A stretch of 64,000 bases of DNA, taken from the NCBI GenBank assembly GCA_949293265.1, contig CASFCK010000001.1, positions 1 to 64,000 of the forward strand, written 5' to 3'. The position numbers were made by a program, and so were the translations under genes. The notes under the pieces were generated by a model, which worked only from the letters and a program-made list of their open reading frames with translations, was not told the origin of the DNA and searched no databases. The stretch is from an uncultured bacterium. Lineage in GTDB: Bacteria; Bacillota_I; Bacilli_A; Acholeplasmatales; Anaeroplasmataceae. Below are positions 56,555-64,000 of this stretch, piece after piece; within the stretch, counting starts at the first letter, position 1; every line of letters begins with the position of its first letter.

Positions 56555-58204
56555 ATGATCATTACACTAAATGGGACAAAAAAAGAAGTTAATGGTCCTA
56601 TAAAACTACAAGATTTACTCGTAGCTAATGAAAAAAAGAAATACCAAGCCGCAAAGGTTAATAATCGAATTAGAGAATTAGGTTATGTTTTAAATAACGA
56701 TGCCGAGGTTGAATTTTTAGATTTAACTGACTCAGATGCATGTCGTATTTATCAATCTACACTTAGATATTTAATCGTTATGGCCGCTAAAGAACTATAT
56801 CCTAATTGTCGAATAATTTTTAATTATAGTATTTCCCGTTCAATTTTCGCTACTATAACTAACCTTAATCGTCCTTTTACTAAGAAGGACCTATCAGCTA
56901 TTGAAGAGCGGTTAAAGGCCATTATAGAAGCTGATATGCCTATAATAAGAAAAACTATAACTAAAGACGAAGCATTAGCACTATATGAAAAACAAGGCTA
57001 TATTGATAAGGTTAAAGTATTGAAATATCGGCCTGAAGAAACAGTACACATATATGAATGTGGTGATTATAAAAATTATATGTTTGGGTATATGTTGCCT
57101 TCTACAGGCTATATAAGTGAATATATATTAAGACTTTATACACCTGGCTTTTTAATTCAATATCCACGTTCTGAAACTGGTGGAAAAATACCTAAATTTG
57201 AAGATGCTCCTGTTTTTACTAATGCATTAAGGGAAGCTAATAATTGGGGTAACATCATTGAAGCTAGCTATATTTCACAAATGAACAACTTAGTTGAAAG
57301 TAAAGAAGCATTAGAATTTATAAACGTTTGTGAAACTAAACACAATAATATGCTTGCTGAACTAGGTGAGAACATAAAAAAAACTATCGACGATATTAAA
57401 TTAATCGCTGTAGCAGGTCCATCTTCAAGTGGTAAGACAACATTCACCAACAGGCTTAGAATTGAGCTTATGAGCCGTGGAATTAAGCCTTTAATGATTT
57501 CTATAGATGATTACTATTTAGGTCTGGATAAGGCCCCAAAAGACGAACATGGCAAGCCTGATTTAGAGCATATAGATGCTTTAGATCGCGAATTATTTAA
57601 CGAACATATGTATCGTTTAATTCAAGGCGAAGAAGTGACATTACCACACTTTAATTTTGAAACATCATCAAGAGAAGTTGGTAAGACTGTGAAATTAGGT
57701 AAAAATCAACCTATTATGATTGAAGGTATTCATGCGTTAAATGATGAATTAACCCCATCTATTCCATCACATCAAAAATATAGAATATATATAGCTCCAC
57801 AAGCTCAATTACATATTGATGATCAAAATCCTATAAGCATATCCGATATACGATTAATAAGGAGAATGGTTAGAGATCATAATTATCGAAACTATGACTG
57901 TGAGAAAACGTTAGCGATATGGCCATCTGTTAGAAGAGGTGAATTTAGATGGATTTATCCACATCAAGAAAAAGCTGATTATGTATTCAATAGTGAATTA
58001 ACATATGAATTATGCGTAATGAAAAAGTATGCATTACCACTACTAGAAAGAATCGATTCTGCTAGTCCGCACTATATAACAGCTAATAGATTAATTAAAT
58101 TTTTGAAATACTTTAAAGACATAAAGGATCGTTGGGTTCCATGTAATTCACTACTTAGAGAATTTATTGGTGATTCAATATTTTATACAGATGATTTAGA
58201 ATAA
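56555..58204 (+). CDS. Nucleoside (uridine) kinase with TGS and ThrRS-editing-like domains
   Basis: A 549-residue fusion. Residues 1-60 are a TGS domain, about 65-270 resemble the second additional domain of threonyl-tRNA synthetase, and the C-terminal half is a phosphoribulokinase/uridine kinase with Walker A GPSSSGKTTF near residue 290, SIDDYYLGLDKAP and IEGIHALND. This architecture is widespread in Bacillota as nucleoside kinase. It is monocistronic, with AAAGGAATG-type ribosome-binding sequence before the ATG and a terminator after. Confidence 0.9.
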   Translation: MIITLNGTKKEVNGPIKLQDLLVANEKKKYQAAKVNNRIRELGYVLNNDAEVEFLDLTDSDACRIYQSTLRYLIVMAAKELYPNCRIIFNYSISRSIFATITNLNRPFTKKDLSAIEERLKAIIEADMPIIRKTITKDEALALYEKQGYIDKVKVLKYRPEETVHIYECGDYKNYMFGYMLPSTGYISEYILRLYTPGFLIQYPRSETGGKIPKFEDAPVFTNALREANNWGNIIEASYISQMNNLVESKEALEFINVCETKHNNMLAELGENIKKTIDDIKLIAVAGPSSSGKTTFTNRLRIELMSRGIKPLMISIDDYYLGLDKAPKDEHGKPDLEHIDALDRELFNEHMYRLIQGEEVTLPHFNFETSSREVGKTVKLGKNQPIMIEGIHALNDELTPSIPSHQKYRIYIAPQAQLHIDDQNPISISDIRLIRRMVRDHNYRNYDCEKTLAIWPSVRRGEFRWIYPHQEKADYVFNSELTYELCVMKKYALPLLERIDSASPHYITANRLIKFLKYFKDIKDRWVPCNSLLREFIGDSIFYTDDLE

Positions 58205-58228
58205 AACTTGACAATTGTCAAGTTTTTT
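58205..58228 (+). terminator. Terminator after the nucleoside kinase gene
   Basis: An 8-bp stem AACTTGAC/GTCAAGTT with an AATT loop and six T. Confidence 0.85.
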
Positions 58229-58327
58229 ATTTTTTTATTAAAATAAATAAATATATTCATTTTTTAAAAATGACTATATTGAAAACTTAATTATTTTATA
58301 ATATAATTAGCATAAGAGGTGAATTAT

Positions 58328-59425
58328 ATGTCATGTTTAAATAACATTGATAGATTACAAATAAGCAATGAAACTATGATGAAACTTTTATCGTTATACG
58401 AATACAAAGGTAAAGATTACTATTTTGAAAATATATTAAAAGGTAGTTTATCACAAATAATAAAACAGACTATAGAAAGAGATACTTTCTATTTAGGAAA
58501 GATAATGAACTTAAATATAACAAATAATAGATTTAAATTAATAATTAAAAAAGAATCTACCCCTAAGACAAATGATGAAAAAATACTTCTAAATTTAAAA
58601 AATATATTTAAAATTATAGCTGAACAATCTGATAAATTAGAATTAACAAACAATGAGTTCTTAAGATTAGCTATTAAGATTTATAAAGAAGTAACAAATA
58701 TTCACTATGTAACGGATAACGTAGTAGTAAAAATCAACCTATTAAATGAGAAAAAACAAGAATCTAGACGTAAAAAAATAGATGAATTATTGCAAATATA
58801 TATTAAATTACTTAACGGAAATAAGCATGAATTAACGCAGTTAGTAACTAATTTTTATATAGATTTCATTAATATAAAGCCATTCAACGAAGGAAATGAC
58901 GTAGTTGGTGTTTTAATTATTTATCTATTATTATTAAAAGAACAGTTCAAAATGTTCCATTACGTTTCATTTTTTGAAATGTTATATGATGAATATGACA
59001 ATTTTAAATCATTAGTAAATAAAGCTAATTTTAATTATGATGATGGATATAGTCAAACAGCCCCACTAAATAATTTTATAATTGACATCTTAATAGATGG
59101 ATATGCTAAAGTTGATAAATTAGCATCTGATACTAAATTTGATGCAAATATTACAAAAACATATAACATAGAAAATACGATTATGCGACTAGGCGAAGTC
59201 TTCACGAAAGAAGAAATCAGAGCAAAACACCCATATGTAAGTTTATCTACGATTGATCGAACTTTAAAGAGAATGCGAGACGAGAACAAAATTCGACCTA
59301 ATGGTGTAGGTAGAAGTGCAACTTGGGTTAGAATTTCTAATTATGAAAGATTCGAACCAACATCAAATAGACAAATGAGTCTTTATGATATCATAATGAA
59401 TAACGATAAAGAAGATGAGAAGTGA
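58328..59425 (+). CDS. Fic-domain protein with a lost catalytic motif
   Basis: A 365-residue protein with Fic architecture. The all-helical core (about 85-260) is followed by a winged-helix-like region (about 290-345, FTKEEIRAKHPYVSLSTIDRTLKRM). At the position of the Fic motif HPFxxGNGR it has KPFNEGNDV (residues 184-192). The catalytic His is Lys, and the Gly-Arg pair is Asp-Val. AMPylation activity is therefore unlikely. The frame is otherwise intact with a GAGGTG ribosome-binding site before ATG 58328 and its own terminator. It may act as a regulator or be in early decay. Confidence 0.7.
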   Translation: MSCLNNIDRLQISNETMMKLLSLYEYKGKDYYFENILKGSLSQIIKQTIERDTFYLGKIMNLNITNNRFKLIIKKESTPKTNDEKILLNLKNIFKIIAEQSDKLELTNNEFLRLAIKIYKEVTNIHYVTDNVVVKINLLNEKKQESRRKKIDELLQIYIKLLNGNKHELTQLVTNFYIDFINIKPFNEGNDVVGVLIIYLLLLKEQFKMFHYVSFFEMLYDEYDNFKSLVNKANFNYDDGYSQTAPLNNFIIDILIDGYAKVDKLASDTKFDANITKTYNIENTIMRLGEVFTKEEIRAKHPYVSLSTIDRTLKRMRDENKIRPNGVGRSATWVRISNYERFEPTSNRQMSLYDIIMNNDKEDEK

Positions 59426-59440
59426 TCTCATCTTTTTTTT
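59413..59440 (+). terminator. Terminator overlapping the end of the Fic-like gene
   Basis: An 8-bp stem AGATGAGA/TCTCATCT (59413-59420, 59426-59433) followed by T. The TGA stop lies in the loop. Confidence 0.85.
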
Positions 59441-59460
59441 ATGCTAATTTATATTTTGTA

Positions 59461-59739
59461 ATGTCAAAGTTAAAAGAAGAAGAAAAAGAAGAGACAAAAT
59501 GTAAAGTAAAGTTAGAATCTATTTGCACAGGTAAAATCGAGCAATCGAGATGTACAATTGGTCAGTTTTAACAATTTCGAATCGTATTTAAAGCAAAAAT
59601 GCCTAATAAAACATATTCAAACAGCATAATATGACTATGTTTAACAAGAGAAGAATTAGTGGATTTTATTAATAAACACCCTCTTTATGGTGTCATGAAA
59701 TTCTTTTCGGTACCATTTTTATCATTTTTAAATATCTAA
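59461..59739 (+). pseudogene. Decayed small gene with two in-frame stops
   Basis: One reading frame of 93 codons from ATG 59461 to TAA 59739 is broken only by TAA at 59569 and TGA at 59632. The pieces read protein-like (EEKEETKCKVKLES, then FRIVFKAKMPNKTYSN, then LTREELVDFINKHPLYGVMKFF). No family is recognised and there is no ribosome-binding site, so it is treated as a remnant. Confidence 0.35.
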
Positions 59740-59880
59740 ATAAGTTCCTATAATATATATTATGTTAACCATTAAATTATATAAGAATGGTCTTGTAATT
59801 AGAGTTATGTGGAAAAGTGGATTAAATGATAATATGCTATATTTCGAATTATTCATATTCTACGCATTTTCTTGAAAAAT

Positions 59881-59926
59881 AAAAATCGAGCTTGTGAATT
59901 GGCAAGGACGCCTTTACTCGATTTTT
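59881..59926 (+). terminator. Long-loop hairpin, terminator-like
   Basis: Perfect 10-bp arms AAAAATCGAG (59881-59890) and CTCGATTTTT (59917-59926) enclose 26 bases that include GGC-aaggac-GCC. A T run follows. No gene directly precedes it, so it may end an unrecognised transcript or be part of a mobile-element end. Confidence 0.45.
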
Positions 59927-60008
59927 ATTTAAATTTTATATTTTAATTTAATTTTAAAAAAGTTTACATATTTTTTTGCATTGAATCTAGTTGCTAACCA
60001 CAACACAT

Positions 60009-60029
60009 CTAGTTTTTAAAACCAGATTA
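60009..60029 (+). repeat. Dispersed palindromic repeat, copy 3
   Basis: ATCTAGT-TTTTAAA-ACCAGAT resembles the cores of the copies at 56284 and 56456 (same arms and 7-base centre). Similar TATCTAGT motifs also occur near 989 and 1038. Confidence 0.45.
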
Positions 60030-60155
60030 GCTTCGAAAAATTGTTTTGTTGGTATAATACTATATATGTTACCAGGATTTATAATATTAAATATCTATTA
60101 ATTTTTATATTGATTATTTAATAGATTTTTACTATTTATTGATATGTTTATTTCG

Positions 60156-60233
60156 AATAAAGTAGGCCAGGATTTTCGGCAATTGAAGGCCATGTAAAAG
60201 ACGGTAGTCTAACATGTCTAGGGTAACTTTATT
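60156..60233. other. GC-richer segment, candidate structured RNA or coding remnant
   Basis: An outer 8-bp pair AATAAAGT (60156-60163) and ACTTTATT (60226-60233) encloses GGCC repeats (60165-60168, 60188-60191) and a two-part hairpin: CATGT (60191-60195) with ACATG (60212-60216), and AGAC with GTCT around a GGTA loop. Composition stands out against the surroundings. Alternatively, the minus strand reads 35 open codons with LDMLDYRLLHGLQLPKIL and codons unlike the neighbours, suggesting a foreign protein fragment. Confidence 0.35.
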
Positions 60234-60382
60234 TAAAATTTATTGACTTCTAAATCATAAATTTTTTGACTTTAATAGATTAATAAAATAGAATTGGTAT
60301 TTATTTTTTATATTATTTTTTAGGTTTATGTTTTTACTTAATTAATGATCGGAATCATATAATTTAGACTTTTATATTATGA

Positions 60383-60575
60383 TTACTTTTTAATTTTTAT
60401 GATATCTTACTAAACGATGTCCCAGTTTCTGATCTAATTATTTTTGCTGCTAATCATGTATGCCCACATTGGCTTTTTTAAATATTATTAATTTGATTAT
60501 TGCTTTGTCTATTTAAATATTTATTAAATTGATAGTTCTTTTATCTGTTGTATTAAGTTGGTGGCGTCCTTTTAC
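60383..60575 (-). pseudogene. Possible transposase HTH remnant
   Basis: Minus-strand pieces in two frames read VKGRHQLNTTDKRTINLIN and then LAAKIIRSETGTSFSKIS, with stops and a frame change between. This order of a GR-x-L linker and a helix-turn-helix ending in an SETG-type turn resembles Tc1/IS630-like transposase N-termini. The match is by eye and weak. Confidence 0.25.
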
Positions 60576-61081
60576 TATTTTAATTTATTTATTAGTTTTT
60601 AAATCTTATAAGAAAAATATGTAAAATATATGTTATTAGTATTTAGGCTTTTGATTTTTAAATTAATAAATAGCTTTTATTTTTTAATATTTAATATAAA
60701 AAATGATGTTTAGTGTAATAAAAGTTAGTTTGCTTTTTGCTTATCATTTATGACATTTACTAGATTTAATAATAGGTTTTTAAAATGTGCTTCTTCTTGT
60801 GATAGTTATCAGGTTTGGATTTCTTTTGTTAAATATTATTCCTATTGTTATATCTAGATTTTCTTATATAATAATTCTTCTATTTAAACATTTGTTTTTT
60901 AGATTTATTTAGTAAAATATTGTAAATAAGTATATTTATATATTAATGTTAAATCAATATTTACTTTACAAAAATAATTTAGTTATTTACATAGTTTAAA
61001 ATACTAGCTTTAATAATAAATATATTATTAAACATGTTAATAATAACTATATAAGTGCTGAAAATTTTTCTTTTATACAAT

Positions 61082-61138
61082 AAAAAAAGACAAATCGAAT
61101 TTGTTTTTCCTTAGTATTTCTTCACTCGATTTGTCTTT
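61082..61138 (-). terminator. Terminator of the xerD-deoB-alcohol dehydrogenase transcript
   Basis: Perfect 13-bp arms AAAGACAAATCGA (61086-61098) and TCGATTTGTCTTT (61126-61138) with a 27-base loop. On the minus strand a run of seven T follows. It lies about 130 bases past the dehydrogenase stop. Confidence 0.65.
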
Positions 61139-61268
61139 GATTTTTAAATATTTTTCAACTTTATTGTAGTTTTAAATAGTATGTTTAATGGTTTATAATA
61201 GTTTTAAATATGGTATTAAAAACTAGGTTTGTTTTGAAATATTTTATTCTCTATATATTCTTTTAGTA

Positions 61269-62447
61269 TTATTCGTAACAAGCATTAAGAATTTCTAAAC
61301 AGGTTTCATAGTTTAATATGAATATATCATCAATTGTTCGTTTGCCATTAAATGTATAGAGATTTGCGATACTAGGTAAATCGGTTTTTTTAACTCCAAC
61401 TTCTTTTAATGTTGTTGGCATACCAATTTCTTGAAAATATGTCTTAAACATTTGAATAGCTGTTTTAGCAGCAAATTCAGGTTTTATATTAGTTGATAAT
61501 CCAAGGCTCAAATAGCCTAGTTTTGCAAAAGGTAAAGGATATATTTCAGCTGCTTTATTTGCCCATGCTGGCCATAGTATAGCAAGACCTGCACCATGTG
61601 CTACATGGTCAAATAGACCAGATAAAGCATGCTCCATTTGATGTACAGGCATTTGATATTCTTTACCACAGGCTGTTAAACCATTATGACTTAAACTAGA
61701 TGCCCACATTAATGTAGCTCTTGCGTCGTAGTCATTTGGTTTGTTATATGCTATTTTACCGACTTCGTAAACTGCTTTAATTAAACCATAGGCTAAGTTA
61801 TCTGTTAGTGGATTATATGTGTTATCATATGATAATACTCTTTCGAGCGTATGCATCATTATATCAACAATACCACAAGCGGTTTGATACTTAGAAACGC
61901 TATATGTAAATTTGGGATTACATATTGCAAATAAAGGGCGATTTAACTCTGAACTGAAACCCCGTTTGTCGTTTAATCTATCATTTGTAATTACACATGA
62001 ATTTGACATTTCACTACCAGCAGCTGAAATGGTTAATATTACACCTACAGGTAATGATTTTTCTAATTTCTTTTCCCCGCAATTATAAACCCAAGGACTG
62101 CAATCAGTATAAAATCCGGCCGCAATACTCTTAGCTGAGTCTATTACAGAACCACCACCAACGGCTAAAATGAAGTCAATATTAGCTTCTTTTGCTAATT
62201 TTACTCCTTGTTCTACTAAACTAAGTTTTGGGTTTGCTTCTACACCGCCTAATTCAATGTAGTCTATATTATTGTTTTTTAATTCATCAACAACATAATC
62301 ATAAAGTCCTATTTTTCTAATTGATTCCTTACCGTAGTGGAATAATATTTTTTTGAATTTATATTCTCTTAATATCTTTCCTAAATTTTTTTCAGCATCT
62401 ATGCCAAAGAAAACTTTTGTTGGCGTATTATAAATAAAATTTCTCAT
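61269..62447 (-). CDS. Iron-containing alcohol dehydrogenase (butanol-dehydrogenase-like)
   Basis: A 392-residue group III alcohol dehydrogenase. The NAD(P) site GGGSVIDSAKSIA is near residue 95. Metal ligands are Asp in CGIVDIMMHTLE and His in PVHQMEHALSGLFDHVAHGAG. The opening NFIYNTPTKVFFG is typical of BdhA/YqhD-type enzymes that reduce aldehydes in fermentation. It follows deoB by one base, which may link deoxyribose-derived acetaldehyde to ethanol, an inference from position. Confidence 0.92.
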   Translation of the reverse strand: MRNFIYNTPTKVFFGIDAEKNLGKILREYKFKKILFHYGKESIRKIGLYDYVVDELKNNNIDYIELGGVEANPKLSLVEQGVKLAKEANIDFILAVGGGSVIDSAKSIAAGFYTDCSPWVYNCGEKKLEKSLPVGVILTISAAGSEMSNSCVITNDRLNDKRGFSSELNRPLFAICNPKFTYSVSKYQTACGIVDIMMHTLERVLSYDNTYNPLTDNLAYGLIKAVYEVGKIAYNKPNDYDARATLMWASSLSHNGLTACGKEYQMPVHQMEHALSGLFDHVAHGAGLAILWPAWANKAAEIYPLPFAKLGYLSLGLSTNIKPEFAAKTAIQMFKTYFQEIGMPTTLKEVGVKKTDLPSIANLYTFNGKRTIDDIFILNYETCLEILNACYE

Positions 62448-62448
62448 T

Positions 62449-63624
62449 CTATAACTCCTTTAAAAAAGATTTGCCAATAGGTTGAGGCTTTAATTTAAAG
62501 TTTTCGTTAATTGTTTGACCTAAATCCGCAAATGATGTTCTTAAGCCTAAATTCACGCCTTTAATTTTTCTATTATAAGCAAAGACAGGAACTAATTCTC
62601 TTGTATGATCAGTACCATGCCATGTAGGGTCATTGCCATGATCAGCTGTAATTAACAGTAAATCATCATCATTAAGCAAAGGTAATAATTTAGATAAATC
62701 ATAATCAAACTCCTCTAAAGCTTTTTTATAACCTTCAGGATTTCTTCTATGACCATATAGCGCGTCGAAATCAACTAAATTTAGATAGCATAAGCCTTTA
62801 AAATTTGTTTTAGCAATTTCATTCATAATTTCCATTCCGTTATGATTAGAAACAGTTTTATAGGCTTTAGTTATACCACAACCGTTATAAATGTCATTAA
62901 TTTTACCGATGCTAATTACATCATAGCCGCTTACTTTTAAATAATCTAATGTGGTTTCATGAGCCGGAGATAATGCATAATCATGACGATTAGGTGTTCT
63001 TACAAAATTATATTTATTAGTTCCAACAAAAGGTCTAGCTATTATACGTCCTACTTTCCATTCTGGTTTCATACAAATTTCTCTAGCAATATTACAACAA
63101 CGATATAATTCGTCCAAGCCAAAAACTTCCTCGTGGCATGCAATTTGTAAAACACTATCAGCAGATGTATAAACGATCATAGCCTTAGTTCTAAGGTGTT
63201 CTTCACCTAGTTCTTTGATTATTTCCGTACCACTTGCAGCACAATTACCGATAACTTTATGACCTGTTTTATTTTCTAATTCAGCAATTAATTCTTTAGG
63301 GAATCCTGTGTCAGTGAATGTTTTTAAAGGTTTTGTTGTTAATACTCCCATAAATTCAAAATGCCCTGTTAAAGTATCTTTACCAACACTAGCTTCTTGC
63401 ATTTTACCATAACACGCTACTGGGTTAGTATTAGGGCTAACTCCTTTAATTTTAGTTAAATTACCATAACCAAATCGTTGTAGACATGGTAATTTAATAC
63501 CATTACATGCATCAGCAATATGACTGATAGTATTTGCACCTTCATCACCATAGTTTATACTAGTAGGATCACTACCACATCCTACAGAATCCATTACGAT
63601 AGTAAATATTCTTTTAAATTCCAT
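62449..63624 (-). CDS. deoB: Phosphopentomutase
   Basis: A 391-residue DeoB interconverting ribose- or deoxyribose-1- and 5-phosphates in nucleoside salvage. Metal-binding VMDSVGCGSDP at the start, GKDTLTGHFEFMG, and the late LLITADHGNDPTWHGTDHTRE are conserved. Its ATG overlaps the xerD stop (TAATG), keeping the Bacillus xerD-drm order, although the purine nucleoside phosphorylase gene is replaced here by an alcohol dehydrogenase. Confidence 0.96.
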   Translation of the reverse strand: MEFKRIFTIVMDSVGCGSDPTSINYGDEGANTISHIADACNGIKLPCLQRFGYGNLTKIKGVSPNTNPVACYGKMQEASVGKDTLTGHFEFMGVLTTKPLKTFTDTGFPKELIAELENKTGHKVIGNCAASGTEIIKELGEEHLRTKAMIVYTSADSVLQIACHEEVFGLDELYRCCNIAREICMKPEWKVGRIIARPFVGTNKYNFVRTPNRHDYALSPAHETTLDYLKVSGYDVISIGKINDIYNGCGITKAYKTVSNHNGMEIMNEIAKTNFKGLCYLNLVDFDALYGHRRNPEGYKKALEEFDYDLSKLLPLLNDDDLLLITADHGNDPTWHGTDHTRELVPVFAYNRKIKGVNLGLRTSFADLGQTINENFKLKPQPIGKSFLKEL

Positions 63625-64000
63625 TATTCATTTTCCTCCTTTTTTAATGGATGTGTATTTTGATAAATTTCTTTGAGTTTGGTTTTATCTATATGTGTAT
63701 ATATTTGAGTTGTTGAAATATCTTCATGGCCTAATAATTCCTGAACAATTCTTAAACTAGCTCCATTAGCTAATAAATGGGTAGCAAAACTATGCCTAAT
63801 TGTATGAGGTGAAATAGTTTTATCAATCCCAGCTTCGCTAGCTAAATTTCTAATATATTTAAAAAAACCTTGACGGGACATTTTTTCACCTTTATAGTTA
63901 TAAAACAATAATGAGCCAGGCTTTTTACTAATATTTGAACGTGAATTTTCAATATAATCTCTAAGAGCAATTATTGCCATATCTCCTAGTGGAATAATTC
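63624..64000 (-). CDS. xerD: Tyrosine recombinase XerD, C-terminal part (cut by window edge)
   Basis: The frame is open to the window end, so the N-terminus lies outside. The visible 125 residues hold the HTIRHSFATHLL box, LLGHEDISTTQIYTH with the conserved His and catalytic Tyr, and the IPLGDMAIIALRDYI lead-in. The first catalytic Arg is off-window. Its position before deoB identifies it as the chromosome-dimer-resolution XerD rather than a phage integrase. Confidence 0.85.
   Translation of the reverse strand, partial: IIPLGDMAIIALRDYIENSRSNISKKPGSLLFYNYKGEKMSRQGFFKYIRNLASEAGIDKTISPHTIRHSFATHLLANGASLRIVQELLGHEDISTTQIYTHIDKTKLKEIYQNTHPLKKEENE

Larger units (their letters stand above)
59740..61268. 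other. Long gene-free, AT-rich decayed region
   Basis: No intact gene over about 1.5 kb, in contrast to the dense coding elsewhere. It contains two long-armed hairpins (59881 and 61086), a palindromic repeat copy (60009), a GC-richer structured segment (60156-60233), and on the minus strand short protein-like pieces in shifting frames, best around 60383-60575. It reads as a degraded mobile element or lost gene(s). Confidence 0.55.

Noticed and set aside
2-59739. Stop-codon recoding (TGA as Trp or readthrough TAA) to explain broken genes
   Set aside because: TGA and TAA both end many intact genes with tightly coupled downstream starts, and the broken frames carry both kinds of stop.
56272-60029. 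The dispersed 35-base repeats as a CRISPR array
   Set aside because: Copies are 172 bases and several kb apart, diverged, without regular spacers, and no cas gene is in the window.
60156-60233. A tRNA gene in the GC-richer segment
   Set aside because: No 5+7 anticodon arm or GTTCRA-type T-loop can be placed.
59740-61268. Replication origin in the gene-free AT-rich region
   Set aside because: No dnaA, dnaN or DnaA-box cluster is seen, and the flanks are metabolic genes.
63624-64000. Phage or integrative-element integrase
   Set aside because: The gene directly precedes deoB as in the conserved xerD-deoB order, and no element genes surround it.

Overview
The window is strongly AT-rich and densely coded. 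It looks like a chromosomal segment of a low-GC Gram-positive bacterium near the Mollicutes/Erysipelotrichia/RF39-type lineages. Gene orders match Bacillota (nusB-xseA-xseB-dxs-tlyA-recN and xerD-deoB), and PotA carries a long Mollicutes-like insertion. TGA ends several genes directly before well-formed downstream genes, so the standard bacterial code applies. MEP-pathway genes (dxs, ispH), glycogen synthesis, an iron alcohol dehydrogenase, a secreted pectate-lyase-like protein, and thiamine and polyamine import fit a host- or plant-fibre-associated fermenter. No species name is supported.

Layout. 1-9000: a decayed AbiEii toxin gene, two fused FtsX/MacB-type ABC exporters with a Nudix hydrolase, a PF06541-type membrane protein and a frameshifted MATE pump behind a leader terminator. 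9000-16900: a GNAT-AlkD fusion, thyA, folA, plsC, mutS2, thiN and a TPP-riboswitch-controlled thiT. 16900-31000: a small ABC exporter and hydrolase, then the nusB-to-recN cluster, a HAD phosphatase, dinB, ispH, a DEAD-box helicase and a DegV protein. 31000-37600 (minus): a 1232-residue pectate-lyase-like surface protein and glgC/glgA; both promoters carry candidate cre (CcpA) boxes. 37700-46100: a cysteine-less thioredoxin-like membrane protein, argS, a flippase/glycosyltransferase pair with an unusual 101-bp overlap, tRNA-Leu, a UmuC-type polymerase with YolD, a HAD phosphatase and an M18 aminopeptidase. 46100-56200: an HtrA-like lipoprotein protease and a polyamine locus with arginine decarboxylase, agmatine deiminase, N-carbamoylputrescine amidase, tRNA-Gln, an XRE-cupin regulator and potABCD. 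56200-64000: short repeats, a TGS-uridine-kinase fusion, a Fic protein lacking its catalytic motif, a roughly 1.8-kb decayed gene-free stretch, and iron alcohol dehydrogenase, deoB and xerD (cut by the window edge).

How genes work together. thiT imports thiamine and thiN makes TPP, with a TPP riboswitch controlling import. ThyA and FolA form a translationally coupled thymidylate/folate pair. The polyamine block can make putrescine from arginine by three encoded steps and can also import polyamines under a probably autoregulated cupin repressor. Catabolite control is inferred for both glycogen synthesis and the pectate lyase.

No complete defence island, prophage or CRISPR-cas locus is present. 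The most unusual items are the catalytically dead Fic protein, the PotA insertion, the GNAT-AlkD fusion, the candidate attenuator before the MATE gene, dyad operators at dinB, umuC and the pot regulator, and the decayed 59.4-61.3 kb region with dispersed palindromes and an unusually GC-rich structured segment.
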